NCBI GenBank assembly: GCA_025455285.1
Contig: JALOMU010000013.1
Location: 1 to 10,943, forward strand
Reading direction: 5' to 3'
Origin: Flavihumibacter sp.
Lineage (GTDB): Bacteria > Bacteroidota > Bacteroidia > Chitinophagales > Chitinophagaceae
Length of the DNA stretch: 10,943 nt
The notes under the pieces are model-generated. The model made no database searches and was not told where the DNA came from. It saw nothing but the letters and a program-made list of their open reading frames with translations. The position numbers and the translations under genes are program-made. Shown here piece after piece: positions 1 through 7,591 of the stretch. Every line of letters starts with the position of its first letter. Position 1 is the first letter of the stretch.

Positions 1-301
1 AAGATGCATTACCAGGCAAGCCGGCACGTTGGGGAACTAATCCCGTTAACAATGCCGCTCGCGAAGGAGAACATACAGGAGCCGCAGCATAAAACTCAGT
101 AAAGCGCACCCCGCGTTTTGCCAATTTATCAATGTGCGGTGTATATAAATCTTTCGCTCCATAGCAGTTCAGATCAGAATACCCCTGGTCATCCGAATAG
201 ATTACAATTACATTGGGTTTTGTCGATTGCGCTGCCAGTTCTCCAATTTCTACAAAAAGAAAAACTGTCAACAGTATCCGCTTTACAACCTTTATGCTCA
301 T
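1..301 (-). CDS. Exported sulfatase, N-terminal part (truncated by window edge)
   Basis: This is a type I (formylglycine-dependent) sulfatase that would hydrolyse sulfate esters, most likely on a polysaccharide, in the periplasm. Only the first 100 residues are visible; the C-terminus lies beyond the left edge. The ATG at 301 opens a signal peptide (hydrophobic residues about 9-24, probable cleavage in LAA-Q). It is followed by the typical start of the alkaline-phosphatase/sulfatase fold, PNVIVIYSDDQGYSD, where D37 and D38 should bind the metal ion. The sulfatase signature CSPSR is at residues 77-81; C77 is the residue expected to be converted to formylglycine. The start lies 5 bp after the GH2 stop codon, so the two genes are almost certainly co-transcribed. 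Family is certain from the motifs; subfamily and sulfate position cannot be told. Confidence 0.93.
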   Translation of the reverse strand, partial: MSIKVVKRILLTVFLFVEIGELAAQSTKPNVIVIYSDDQGYSDLNCYGAKDLYTPHIDKLAKRGVRFTEFYAAAPVCSPSRAALLTGLVPQRAGLPGNAS

Positions 302-306
302 CTTTT

Positions 307-2937
307 TTATTTTATAGAAATAAACTGTTCGGGCATATTCCATGCCTCCAGAGAAAGCATCGGCTTTTGACCATTTGCAGGACTATATTCCAAGAGCACT
401 GTTCTGCTTTCCCCCGGTAACACTGACACATAATTATCATCATAAAATACCGGGAGTATGCGTTTTTTCGTAATAGGATCAACCAGCGATAACCGGTTAA
501 AAAAAGAGATAGGTCCACCTGCCGGAGCACTGATGCTTACTGCAATTTTACCTTTCTCCATTTCTTTGGCACTGATCTCCGGTTGAACCTTGCGCATGTT
601 AGCAAGCCCGCTATACTGTCCGGTTGAATCCGGCAGCCAATACAGGTTTTGGGATACGACTTCTTTATCAAGATTCAATATTTTAAGACTCAGAAACACG
701 CCTTCTTCTTTGGCTGCCTGCCGGATTGAACGCTGAATATCCATAACTTTTCGGGTAGTAGCCGGACCAATTTCAGCAAAGACCTGTCCCAGGCTGCGCT
801 CCTTTCCGTCTTTATCAAATAAACTCATAACCAGCATCAGGTCATACTGATGCACAAATGTGTTATTGATCAGATGTAAACTTGTATCTGCAGGATTATA
901 GAAGAAATTGACTGGAGCTCCTCCCTGCCGCAAACCATACAAACAGGCATTGGGATCCAGGTAATAATCATACATCTGTCCGCGTAAAGCAGTCCAGGGA
1001 TTCTGTGTTTTCCAGATGATCACTCCCGTATACCAATCCCACATGCGGGAACTGAATCCCTCCATCAAGGACCGGTACTGATCATAGTTCACCAACTGCG
1101 CTTTTAACCCCCAATCTTTTAAGTCGGTAGACTTTCCATAGGCATCAATATATTTTCCATACCCGATGTATTTATGGTATTCCCAAACCGAATCCACAGT
1201 TTCTCTGCGCGTCTCCATTTTGTAAACAGGTGGCACCAGGTTGGGCGCCGGGATAAACCTTTCCAGTGAGGCATAATCGCCTGCGCCTACTGATCCGATC
1301 TCGGAATTAAAAGGCCAGGTACGGTGATTGAAAAATGTTTTGATATCCTGGATACCATAAGGACCATCCCCATTACCTCCGAGGAAATTATAAGACATAT
1401 CATCGGAGTTACTATAATCCACGAACCAGCGCGTGCCATCCAGTTTAGGCAAAATAGAATCACGGAGCGGAGTTTGAATAGCCTGTGGAAGCGTTATCTC
1501 ATTCCCACCACACCAGATCGCCAGCGAGGCATGATTGCGAATCATTTTAATCTGATCTGCTGCCGAAATCAAAAACAGGTTATGATCATCCGGATATTTT
1601 CTTCGGGTCCACTGATCGTCTTTTTTCATGGGATCCAACCAGCGACCATTACAATCTCCTGAACCCCAAAAGTCCTGCATCACCAACATTCCATATTTGT
1701 CGCAGGCCTCATAAAACTCCGGCCGCTCACTGATGGCTCCACCCCAAATGCGAATCAGGTTCAGGTTCATATCCCGGTGAAAACGGATCTCGGCATCATA
1801 ACGTGCTTCACTGAAACGTAACATAGCATCTGAAATAATCCAGTTAGCCCCTTTTATGAAAACCGGCTGTCCATTGACAAAGATCTGCTTGCTCCGGGTA
1901 GTAGAATTCCAGTCGGCAGTGATTTCACGAACACCTACTTTTATTTCTTCCCTGTCAGCAATTTTTCCTTCAGCCACAAATTCCAGTTTCATAGGATACA
2001 AATGCGGCTCTCCATAACCGTTTGGCCACCAGAGCTTGGGATTAACAAGAGAATAATCCGGCAGCGTAACTTCTGTTGTACTTGTTGGTTTAAGGCTTAC
2101 AGATTTTGATACGGTTTTGCCATCAATGGTATATCTTAGAATTCCAGTAAGAGGCACTGATCCTGTATTATGCAATTCAGCCGATACTTTCAAGATGGCA
2201 GGTTGCTGATCACCAGCTGGCTTTCTCTTACCCGGTACAAGGGTTACTACATGCGGATTCTGCAAATTCACTGAGCCGGTCTTTTCTATAAAGACCTTAT
2301 CCCAGATACCCGTATTCCGGTCGCGGATTGGCTGGATCCAGTCCCACCCTGCCACATATTGATGTCCCACGTTTTTGGCGATGGTTCCATCTCCACCCTG
2401 ACCCCCATTCGGATTACCCGGTTCATCCGGCGGAAATACAAGTACAGCCAGGCGATTTTTTCCATCCTTGCGAATCAATTTAGTAATATTATACTGCTGC
2501 CTTAGGAACATGCCTTTATGCAGCTTCCGGTTCAGCTTATGACCATTAAGATATATATCAGCGCTATAGTTAACTCCCCGCAAGTGCAGCCAGACCTGTT
2601 CTCCTGCAGCAGCTGTTTCTGAAAACTCTCTCACAAACCAGTAGGTATAATAATCCCGCCCGGTATCATAGATATCAGGAATGTATTTGTTATTCATCCC
2701 AATAAATGGATCCGGTATTTTACCATTCACCAGTTGCGTGGTTAATACCGTTCCGGGAACAATTGCGGGCTGCCAGTTGGATAGTTCAAAACCCGGAGCA
2801 GAAATGCGTTCCCCGCTTTCTTTGACATCGGAAATAGGAGCTGTTTTCCATTCTCCGGTCAATTCATACTTTCTCTGGGCAATAAGTGTATGGGCACAAA
2901 CGACCACCAACATGAGAATATATAGTGATTTTTTCAT
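307..2937 (-). CDS. Exported GH2 glycosidase of the beta-mannosidase/exo-beta-glucosaminidase type
   Basis: An 876-residue retaining exo-glycosidase of family GH2. A signal peptide covers residues 1-20 (hydrophobic core, then LIA-Q), so it acts outside the cytoplasm. The N-terminal sugar-binding-like domain contains WFVREF and YLNGHKL; the motif WDW (198-200) followed by DRNTGIW is typical of the beta-mannosidase/exo-glucosaminidase branch. An immunoglobulin-like domain follows, ending near LWWPNGYGEPHLY. The TIM barrel starts around FIKGANW and carries IRIWGG. GNE ends at E480, the probable acid/base, and NSEIG has E546, the probable nucleophile; the spacing and order fit GH2. C-terminal beta domains complete the usual length for this branch. 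It is the first gene of a pair with the sulfatase (5-bp gap) and is read divergently from the PAS-LuxR gene. Family is clear; substrate (mannose, glucosamine or another beta-sugar) is not settled. Confidence 0.9.
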   Translation of the reverse strand: MKKSLYILMLVVVCAHTLIAQRKYELTGEWKTAPISDVKESGERISAPGFELSNWQPAIVPGTVLTTQLVNGKIPDPFIGMNNKYIPDIYDTGRDYYTYWFVREFSETAAAGEQVWLHLRGVNYSADIYLNGHKLNRKLHKGMFLRQQYNITKLIRKDGKNRLAVLVFPPDEPGNPNGGQGGDGTIAKNVGHQYVAGWDWIQPIRDRNTGIWDKVFIEKTGSVNLQNPHVVTLVPGKRKPAGDQQPAILKVSAELHNTGSVPLTGILRYTIDGKTVSKSVSLKPTSTTEVTLPDYSLVNPKLWWPNGYGEPHLYPMKLEFVAEGKIADREEIKVGVREITADWNSTTRSKQIFVNGQPVFIKGANWIISDAMLRFSEARYDAEIRFHRDMNLNLIRIWGGAISERPEFYEACDKYGMLVMQDFWGSGDCNGRWLDPMKKDDQWTRRKYPDDHNLFLISAADQIKMIRNHASLAIWCGGNEITLPQAIQTPLRDSILPKLDGTRWFVDYSNSDDMSYNFLGGNGDGPYGIQDIKTFFNHRTWPFNSEIGSVGAGDYASLERFIPAPNLVPPVYKMETRRETVDSVWEYHKYIGYGKYIDAYGKSTDLKDWGLKAQLVNYDQYRSLMEGFSSRMWDWYTGVIIWKTQNPWTALRGQMYDYYLDPNACLYGLRQGGAPVNFFYNPADTSLHLINNTFVHQYDLMLVMSLFDKDGKERSLGQVFAEIGPATTRKVMDIQRSIRQAAKEEGVFLSLKILNLDKEVVSQNLYWLPDSTGQYSGLANMRKVQPEISAKEMEKGKIAVSISAPAGGPISFFNRLSLVDPITKKRILPVFYDDNYVSVLPGESRTVLLEYSPANGQKPMLSLEAWNMPEQFISIK

Positions 2938-2944
2938 CTTATTT

Positions 2945-2976
2945 TAAAGATACCCAGGTATCACCAACCTGACAAG
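2945..2976 (-). promoter_or_regulatory. Candidate promoter of the GH2-sulfatase pair
   Basis: Read on the minus strand, CTTG (2976-2973) is followed after 20 bp by TATCTTTA (2952-2945). This matches the Bacteroidota pattern TTTG-N19-21-TAnnTTTG at 3 of 4 and 7 of 8 positions. It would place the transcription start only a few bases before the ATG at 2937, giving a nearly leaderless message, which lowers my confidence. No better match was seen in the 142 bp between the GH2 and regulator starts. Confidence 0.35.
2949..2962. promoter_or_regulatory. 14-bp palindrome overlapping the GH2 promoter candidate
   Basis: GATACC-CA-GGTATC is a perfect 6-bp inverted repeat with a 2-bp centre, placed 12 bp upstream of the GH2 start codon and overlapping the candidate -7 box and spacer. 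A protein bound here would block the promoter, so it is a possible repressor operator. Its half-site ATACC resembles that of the palindrome at 3853-3872, but the spacing between halves differs (2 versus 8 bp). The sequence shows only the symmetry; function is inferred. Confidence 0.35.
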
Positions 2977-3079
2977 AACTGTTCATATATACGCATATTT
3001 GACCGTTAATAAGGAAGAATAGTAAACTCGCATAGTAACAGGCTTTTTTACTAAATCAAATCCGTACTTGCAGAAAAAA

Positions 3080-3841
3080 ATGAGCAAAACCTTTCTTGAC
3101 AATGCGATCTTGCTATGGGAAGGAATTGTTACACCTGATGCCAGAAATTCCAACTACCTCCCATCCGAACAATACAAGAAATTTTTTCAGTTTCTTCAAA
3201 TTGGAGATTTCTATTATTATGTGTTTGATTTCAATTCAATGAAGGTAGATTACGTAAGTTCCTCCATTGAACAAGTGCTTGGTTATCCGAATTCCTTTGA
3301 TATGCAGGAATTTTTAAACAGCATTCATCCGGATGATCAGCCTTACTATTTAAATTTTGAACATGCTGCCATTCAGTTTCTGAAAGCACTCCCGGTTGAA
3401 AAATTAGGAAACTATAAAATACAATATGATTTCAGAGTGAAAAACAGCAAAGGAAATTTCATTCGGATTCTTCACCAGGCGATTTTGATTGATTTTGATG
3501 ACCAAAAAAATTTTATCCGGTCACTTTCTGTTCATACCAATATCCATCATATCAAAGAGAATGGGAAGCCCTGCCTTTCCTTTATCGGACTTCAGGGAGA
3601 GCCCTCTTTTATTGATGTAAAAGCTCCGGAAATTTTCGAAACTACCGCGAACCCATTTACCAGAAGAGAAAAAGAAATATTGAAACTTATGATTGATGGA
3701 TATAAGAGTGAACAAATAGCCACCTGTTTATATATCAGCTTACACACTGTAAATACACATAGAAAAAATATTCTTGCGAAATCCGGCGCAACCAGTATTG
3801 TTGAATTAATCGGACTTACTATTAAAAACGGATGGCTGTAA
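3080..3841 (+). CDS. PAS-LuxR transcriptional regulator
   Basis: A 253-residue soluble DNA-binding regulator. Residues about 36-158 form a PAS domain of the PAS_3 type: FYYYVFDFNSMKVDYVS, then LGYPNSF, the HPDD motif at about 83-86, and a DFRVKNSKGNFIRI strand pair. Residues about 190-253 form a LuxR/GerE helix-turn-helix: TRREKEILKLMIDG, then the recognition helix SLHTVNTHRKNIL. There is no receiver domain, transmembrane segment or kinase, so it would sense a small ligand or other cytoplasmic cue directly, or respond to an unknown partner. I chose ATG 3080 rather than the in-frame TTG at 3068, which would add only MQKK. It is divergent from the GH2 gene and lies upstream of a lipoprotein gene with a palindromic promoter, its most likely target. 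The gene looks more AT-rich than the neighbouring glycosidase genes. Confidence 0.92.
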   Translation: MSKTFLDNAILLWEGIVTPDARNSNYLPSEQYKKFFQFLQIGDFYYYVFDFNSMKVDYVSSSIEQVLGYPNSFDMQEFLNSIHPDDQPYYLNFEHAAIQFLKALPVEKLGNYKIQYDFRVKNSKGNFIRILHQAILIDFDDQKNFIRSLSVHTNIHHIKENGKPCLSFIGLQGEPSFIDVKAPEIFETTANPFTRREKEILKLMIDGYKSEQIATCLYISLHTVNTHRKNILAKSGATSIVELIGLTIKNGWL

Positions 3842-3852
3842 GGTTTTGAAGA

Positions 3853-3872
3853 AATACCTAGTGCTAGGTATT
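3853..3872. promoter_or_regulatory. 20-bp perfect palindrome, candidate LuxR-type operator
   Basis: AATACCTAG-TG-CTAGGTATT has perfect 9-bp arms around a 2-bp centre and lies 11 bp after the regulator stop codon. Twenty base pairs of dyad symmetry is the size of site expected for a dimeric LuxR-type helix-turn-helix protein. Its right edge overlaps the -33 element of the promoter at 3870-3902, placing the centre roughly 45 bp upstream of the expected start. That is where an activator contacting RNA polymerase would sit. Symmetry and position are seen; binding by the adjacent PAS-LuxR protein is inferred. Confidence 0.6.
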
Positions 3873-3902
3873 GCCTACCAGTTTGGATTGCAACTAGATT
3901 TG
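3870..3902 (+). promoter_or_regulatory. Bacteroidota-type promoter of the lipoprotein gene
   Basis: ATTG (3870-3873), a 21-bp spacer and TAGATTTG (3895-3902). The -7 box matches TAnnTTTG completely and the -33 box matches TTTG at 3 of 4 positions. The expected start near 3907 gives a leader of about 25 bases before the ATG at 3933. This supports the downstream ATG over a TTG at 3846, because the promoter would lie inside an ORF started at that TTG. Confidence 0.6.
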
Positions 3903-3932
3903 CATCAGTTTAAACCTTTCATCCATTCTGAC

Positions 3933-5213
3933 ATGCATACCAAATATTCTATACTTTATATATTGTTAATCTGCACCTGTTTTGTTTCAATTACAAGTTG
4001 CTCCAAATCAGATGATGCTAAAAAAAATCAACCTGTCACAGCCATTCGAAAAAAAGGCGAAGCAATTGGAAGACCCAATACGTTTACAATTGGTCCCAAT
4101 GGTGGCGCCTATGCGGTAAATAATGGGCTAGTAAAAATTGATGTACCGGTTGGCGCTGCGGAGTCCGGCACCATTCTTACTGTACAGGAACTTACCAATA
4201 CCAGTCCGGGTTCCATTGGTCCGGCTTTTCGAATAACAACCAGCAAGGAATTAAATGCCCCGGTTATCGTACAATATTCTTATCGTGATTTAGCTGATTC
4301 GTTAATTCTACCGCCTGAATGCATCCTGGGTATGTCTTTACAGGATTCCAGCGGTGTATGGTGGTTACAAACTGGAAGAGGTATCAATATTGAACAACAG
4401 TATGTCTCCATAACTATGACCGGAGGTGATTGTGCGCTGGCCACACCTGTTCAATTAACTCCGGTTTACAGTATAGTAAGGCCAAATACATCAGTAGAAC
4501 TTGCAGCAGTTGGAACGATTCAGGTTATTCCACGAACAGATCTATGCAATTTCTTTCGCAATGGGGCAGGTTCAGTGGCGATGACCGAAGAATATCTGTT
4601 GGAACCAGGGTTGGTTGAGAAATGGGAGATTTTGTCCAGAGGACCTGGAACCGGAACCCTAGTTTCGGATGGGGGCGCGGCAGTTTATAAAACGGCCAAC
4701 TACGAATTGCCGGAAATAAATCCGGTTACGATACTGCTTTTTATGACGACTTCTCAAAAACCACTGAGCGCAAAAGTATTTGTACAACCTGATGTTACAG
4801 GACTAAGTATCTGGATTGGTAATACACAATACCTCTTCAATGATGAAATGGTTGATTTGGGAGTCGACAGTGATGGGAGTATGGGTATGTCGTGGGAAGG
4901 TCCGGATGGTATGGGTAGCATGACATGGAAACGAAATGCAACCGGAACCTTTTCCTGGAATGAATCGAACACGATGTTTCTTTTTGAACCTGAAGATCTC
5001 TCACCCCGTCAAGCTTTCCAAAGTTTTACTAATGATGGTCGCACGGTAAGCCCTGGAGATATCGTCATAACTAAAATGGGATCAGTTGGTCAGAAAATAA
5101 GCGGTACGCTGCTTATCCAGGAAGCTGGCAGAACCAATACTGAAAGCGGGAATGGTGAATACCTCGGATTCAGTAAACTGGTGGGGACTTTTAACCTGAT
5201 GCGTGATTATTAG
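3933..5213 (+). CDS. Large lipoprotein of unknown function with ZU5-like domain
   Basis: A 426-residue lipoprotein I do not recognise as a named family. ATG 3933 starts a signal peptide ending in SITSC, with lipid-anchored C23. The following S-K-S-D-D resembles the Bacteroidota signal that sends lipoproteins to the outer surface. Residues about 53-125 (GPNGG, LVKIDVPVGAAESGTILTV, FRITTSKEL) resemble a ZU5-type beta domain. A stretch around WEILSRGPGTGTLVSDGGAAVYKT resembles Ig-like repeats. Residues 314-332 hold a near-duplicate Gly/Met-rich motif, DGSMGMSW and DGMGSMTW. No catalytic motif is evident; an adhesion or ligand-binding role is a guess. It follows the PAS-LuxR gene but has its own promoter and palindrome. 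The in-frame TTG at 3846 is rejected because it would put 29 residues before the signal peptide. Confidence 0.8.
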   Translation: MHTKYSILYILLICTCFVSITSCSKSDDAKKNQPVTAIRKKGEAIGRPNTFTIGPNGGAYAVNNGLVKIDVPVGAAESGTILTVQELTNTSPGSIGPAFRITTSKELNAPVIVQYSYRDLADSLILPPECILGMSLQDSSGVWWLQTGRGINIEQQYVSITMTGGDCALATPVQLTPVYSIVRPNTSVELAAVGTIQVIPRTDLCNFFRNGAGSVAMTEEYLLEPGLVEKWEILSRGPGTGTLVSDGGAAVYKTANYELPEINPVTILLFMTTSQKPLSAKVFVQPDVTGLSIWIGNTQYLFNDEMVDLGVDSDGSMGMSWEGPDGMGSMTWKRNATGTFSWNESNTMFLFEPEDLSPRQAFQSFTNDGRTVSPGDIVITKMGSVGQKISGTLLIQEAGRTNTESGNGEYLGFSKLVGTFNLMRDY

Positions 5214-5216
5214 GCA

Positions 5217-7562
5217 TTACTGTAAACTGAATGTTGCCTTTAATGGCAGTTCTGCAGAGGATCCGCCGATCATGACGGTAAATACTCCAGGCTCCACTTT
5301 AGGTTTCATATTTTGATCAATTATGCTAAGGTCGTCCTGACCCAGGATAAACCGAATGGCTCTTTGTTCGCCAGCTTTTAGAGCGATCCGTTGAAACTGT
5401 TTCAATTGTTTGTTGGGTTGTACCACAGAAGCCAGCTCATCCCGCAGGTACAATTGTACTACTTCAGTTCCATCAACCATTCCGGTATTTTTTAAGGTAA
5501 AGCTGACTTCAAATCGATTAACGCCGATTGATTGAACGTTCAGTTGATTGTATTCAAAACTCGTATAGCTTCTGCCATAACCGAAAGGATATAAGGGCGC
5601 TGCACTTAGCTCTACATAATCATGTCCGCGTGGGTTTTTCTTATTGTAATAAACAGGTAATTGACCCACTGATTTTGGAACCGAGATTGGCAGCTTACCA
5701 GAAGGATTGACCTCTCCTTTGAGAATTTCCGCGATGGCTGTACCGCCTTCCTGTCCTGGATACCAGGCGCACAATAAGGCATCTGCATAAGCTGTTGCCC
5801 AGTTCATTTCTAACGGACGACCCTGGATATAAATTACAATAACAGGGGTACCGGTGGCTTTTATTGCTTCCAACAACTCCTGTTGTTTTCCCAGTAAGTT
5901 TAACGTAGCTCTATCGAAACCCTCTCCGCTTTCAATATCCTGAACAGATTTGGCATCTGCGATGGCAGCACCGGTTTCCTGGTAGTTGGTTTGAAAATCT
6001 CTTGCACTGGAACCTCCAACTACCACAATTGCAACTTCCGCATTTTTGGCAGCCTGTATAGCAGCAGGAATATCGGTGTTGAGAGTATCCCGAATGGCAA
6101 CTCCTTTTACATAAGTTACTGAAGCAGTTGAAAAGATTGCTTTGATACCCTCATACACGGTAACAATATTGTCAGATTCCTGCGGCGCAGTGTAATCACC
6201 TAACTGGTTGTATTGATTATCGGCATTGGGACCAATAACAGCAATGCGTGAAATTGATTTTTTTAGTGGAAGGATATTGTTTTTATTCTCGAGCAGAATG
6301 ATGGATTGACGGGCAGTTTCTCTTGCAATGGCAATATGTTCATTTGTTCGCACCTGTGTTTTTGCCAACTGTGGATTGACGTACGGATTTTCAAATAATC
6401 CCATTTCAAATTTCAGTCTTAGAACCCTACTAACGGCTTCGTCTAGTTGTTTTAGCGAAACCTTACCTGCTGCTACAGACTGTTTCAGTCTGGCGAATGT
6501 ATTTGCGCCTAAATCCATGTCCACTCCGGCCTTCAATGCCAGTTCACCAGCTTCTCTGATATCTTTTGCAACGCGATGGCTACCCGCCAATCCGTCAATG
6601 CTGAACAAATCCGACACCACAAAACCCCGAAAGCCCCATTGCGACTTTAACAACCCGCGATACAGGTAAGTATTGCTCGTGCAGGGAATTCCATCAATGG
6701 AATTATATGCTGTCATAATGGAAAGGGCTCCAGCTTTAACTGCTTGCTGGAAAGGTGGCAGAAAATTTTCATGGAGTTCGCGCTGACCGAGTATGGTGGT
6801 ATTTCCATTGTGCCCACCCTCCGGTATACCATAAGCGATAAAATGTTTAAGAGTGGATATTACGCTGGTCGGTTTGGAGAGATCTCCACCACCTCCTCCT
6901 TTCACAGCAGCCACACCCATTGCGGCCGTTAATACCGGATCTTCTCCAAAGCTTTCTTCCACTCTCGACCACCGCGGATCGCGGGATAGATCCATAACCG
7001 GACCATAGCTGATATGTCCACCCTGCAGACGAATTTCTTTGGCCATTATTCTTGCAGCGCTTTCTACTAATTCTGGATTCCACGTAGATGCCAAACCAAT
7101 TCCGGTTGGAAAAACAGTGGTACCAATGGCCATATGCCCGTGTGGTGATTCTTCCGCCAAGAAGATGGGAATCCCTAACCGGGAATGTTCCATCACATAT
7201 TTTTGCAGGGCATTACCGGCTTTGGCAGCCAGTTCCGGATTGAGCCCGGTTTCCAGTGTTTTTTTAGTCCAGGGATCCGCGCGGTATACTCCCCAGAATG
7301 CACCTACATAGGAAGAATCAATGAGTTGTTTGAATTTGGGAGAATAATTGACCTCATTTCCCTTTTTCTCCCACATTTCCCAACCCATGGGACAAAGCAG
7401 TTGACCGATTTTTTCATCCACAGTCATGCGTTTGAGCAGATCAGCAGTTCGCTGAGCTACTGGAAGCCTCGAATTTTTATAGGGAGGTACAGCCTGGGCA
7501 CTTAGCTGTTGCAGTGGCAAAACAGCTAAATAAACAGCCGATAAAACAATTATCCGGATCAT
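5217..7562 (-). CDS. Exported GH3 beta-glycosidase (beta-glucosidase/xylosidase type)
   Basis: A 781-residue retaining exo-beta-glycosidase of family GH3, probably releasing glucose or xylose from oligosaccharides in the periplasm. A signal peptide ends in LSA-Q (about residue 22). The TIM-barrel domain carries the substrate-binding motifs DLSRDPRWSR.EESFGED and LKHFIAYG, and the nucleophile D318 in VVSDLFSIDG. The second alpha/beta domain contains GEGFDRATLNL, where E547 is the likely acid/base. A fibronectin III-like domain near the end (EVVQLYLRDE, LKQFQRIALKAGE) completes the usual three-domain length. ATG 7562 was chosen over TTG 7607, which would put 15 extra residues before the signal peptide. 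The gene starts 98 bp after the thioredoxin gene and ends 3 bp from the stop of the convergent lipoprotein gene. Family is certain; substrate is not. Confidence 0.93.
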   Translation of the reverse strand: MIRIIVLSAVYLAVLPLQQLSAQAVPPYKNSRLPVAQRTADLLKRMTVDEKIGQLLCPMGWEMWEKKGNEVNYSPKFKQLIDSSYVGAFWGVYRADPWTKKTLETGLNPELAAKAGNALQKYVMEHSRLGIPIFLAEESPHGHMAIGTTVFPTGIGLASTWNPELVESAARIMAKEIRLQGGHISYGPVMDLSRDPRWSRVEESFGEDPVLTAAMGVAAVKGGGGGDLSKPTSVISTLKHFIAYGIPEGGHNGNTTILGQRELHENFLPPFQQAVKAGALSIMTAYNSIDGIPCTSNTYLYRGLLKSQWGFRGFVVSDLFSIDGLAGSHRVAKDIREAGELALKAGVDMDLGANTFARLKQSVAAGKVSLKQLDEAVSRVLRLKFEMGLFENPYVNPQLAKTQVRTNEHIAIARETARQSIILLENKNNILPLKKSISRIAVIGPNADNQYNQLGDYTAPQESDNIVTVYEGIKAIFSTASVTYVKGVAIRDTLNTDIPAAIQAAKNAEVAIVVVGGSSARDFQTNYQETGAAIADAKSVQDIESGEGFDRATLNLLGKQQELLEAIKATGTPVIVIYIQGRPLEMNWATAYADALLCAWYPGQEGGTAIAEILKGEVNPSGKLPISVPKSVGQLPVYYNKKNPRGHDYVELSAAPLYPFGYGRSYTSFEYNQLNVQSIGVNRFEVSFTLKNTGMVDGTEVVQLYLRDELASVVQPNKQLKQFQRIALKAGEQRAIRFILGQDDLSIIDQNMKPKVEPGVFTVMIGGSSAELPLKATFSLQ

Positions 7563-7568
7563 TTGGCA

Positions 7569-7581
7569 GTATAAATTATAC
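7569..7581. promoter_or_regulatory. 13-bp palindrome at the expected GH3 transcription start
   Basis: GTATAA-A-TTATAC is a perfect 6-bp inverted repeat with a single central base, just downstream of the candidate -7 box and upstream of the GH3 ATG. It could be an operator or an AT-rich chance palindrome; nothing else in the sequence decides this. Confidence 0.25.
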
Positions 7582-7583
7582 GC

Positions 7584-7591
7584 CAAAACTA
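7584..7591 (-). promoter_or_regulatory. Candidate -7 box for the GH3 gene
   Basis: On the minus strand TAGTTTTG matches TAnnTTTG at every defined position. It lies 21 bp upstream of the GH3 start codon, in the only gap large enough for a separate GH3 promoter. No convincing TTTG is present 19-21 bp further upstream, so the element is weak, needs an activator, or is chance. Confidence 0.3.

Noticed and set aside
118..420. Plus-strand open frame over the sulfatase start and GH2 end
   Set aside because: It is antisense to two well-supported genes and has no recognisable domain.
1324..1662. Plus-strand open frame inside the GH2 gene
   Set aside because: It is a shadow of the catalytic-domain coding sequence with no start signal or domain.
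2998..3026. Promoter for the PAS-LuxR gene from TTTG at 2998
   Set aside because: No TAnnTTTG-like box lies at the right distance; TAGTAAAC matches only the first two bases.
3853..3872. Palindrome as a terminator of the PAS-LuxR gene
   Set aside because: No T tract follows, and the symmetric 2-bp centre and overlap with a -33 box suit a protein-binding site better.
3846..3932. N-terminal extension of the lipoprotein from TTG 3846
   Set aside because: It would put 29 residues before a complete lipoprotein signal peptide and would overlap the palindrome and promoter; ATG 3933 fits better.
6328..7505. Several plus-strand open frames inside the GH3 gene
   Set aside because: All are antisense to conserved GH3 motifs and show no protein-like features.
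7571..7583. 13-mer ATAAATTATACGC repeated at 9251-9263
   Set aside because: The second copy lies inside the signal-peptide coding sequence of a lipoprotein gene; two AT-rich copies are probably chance.
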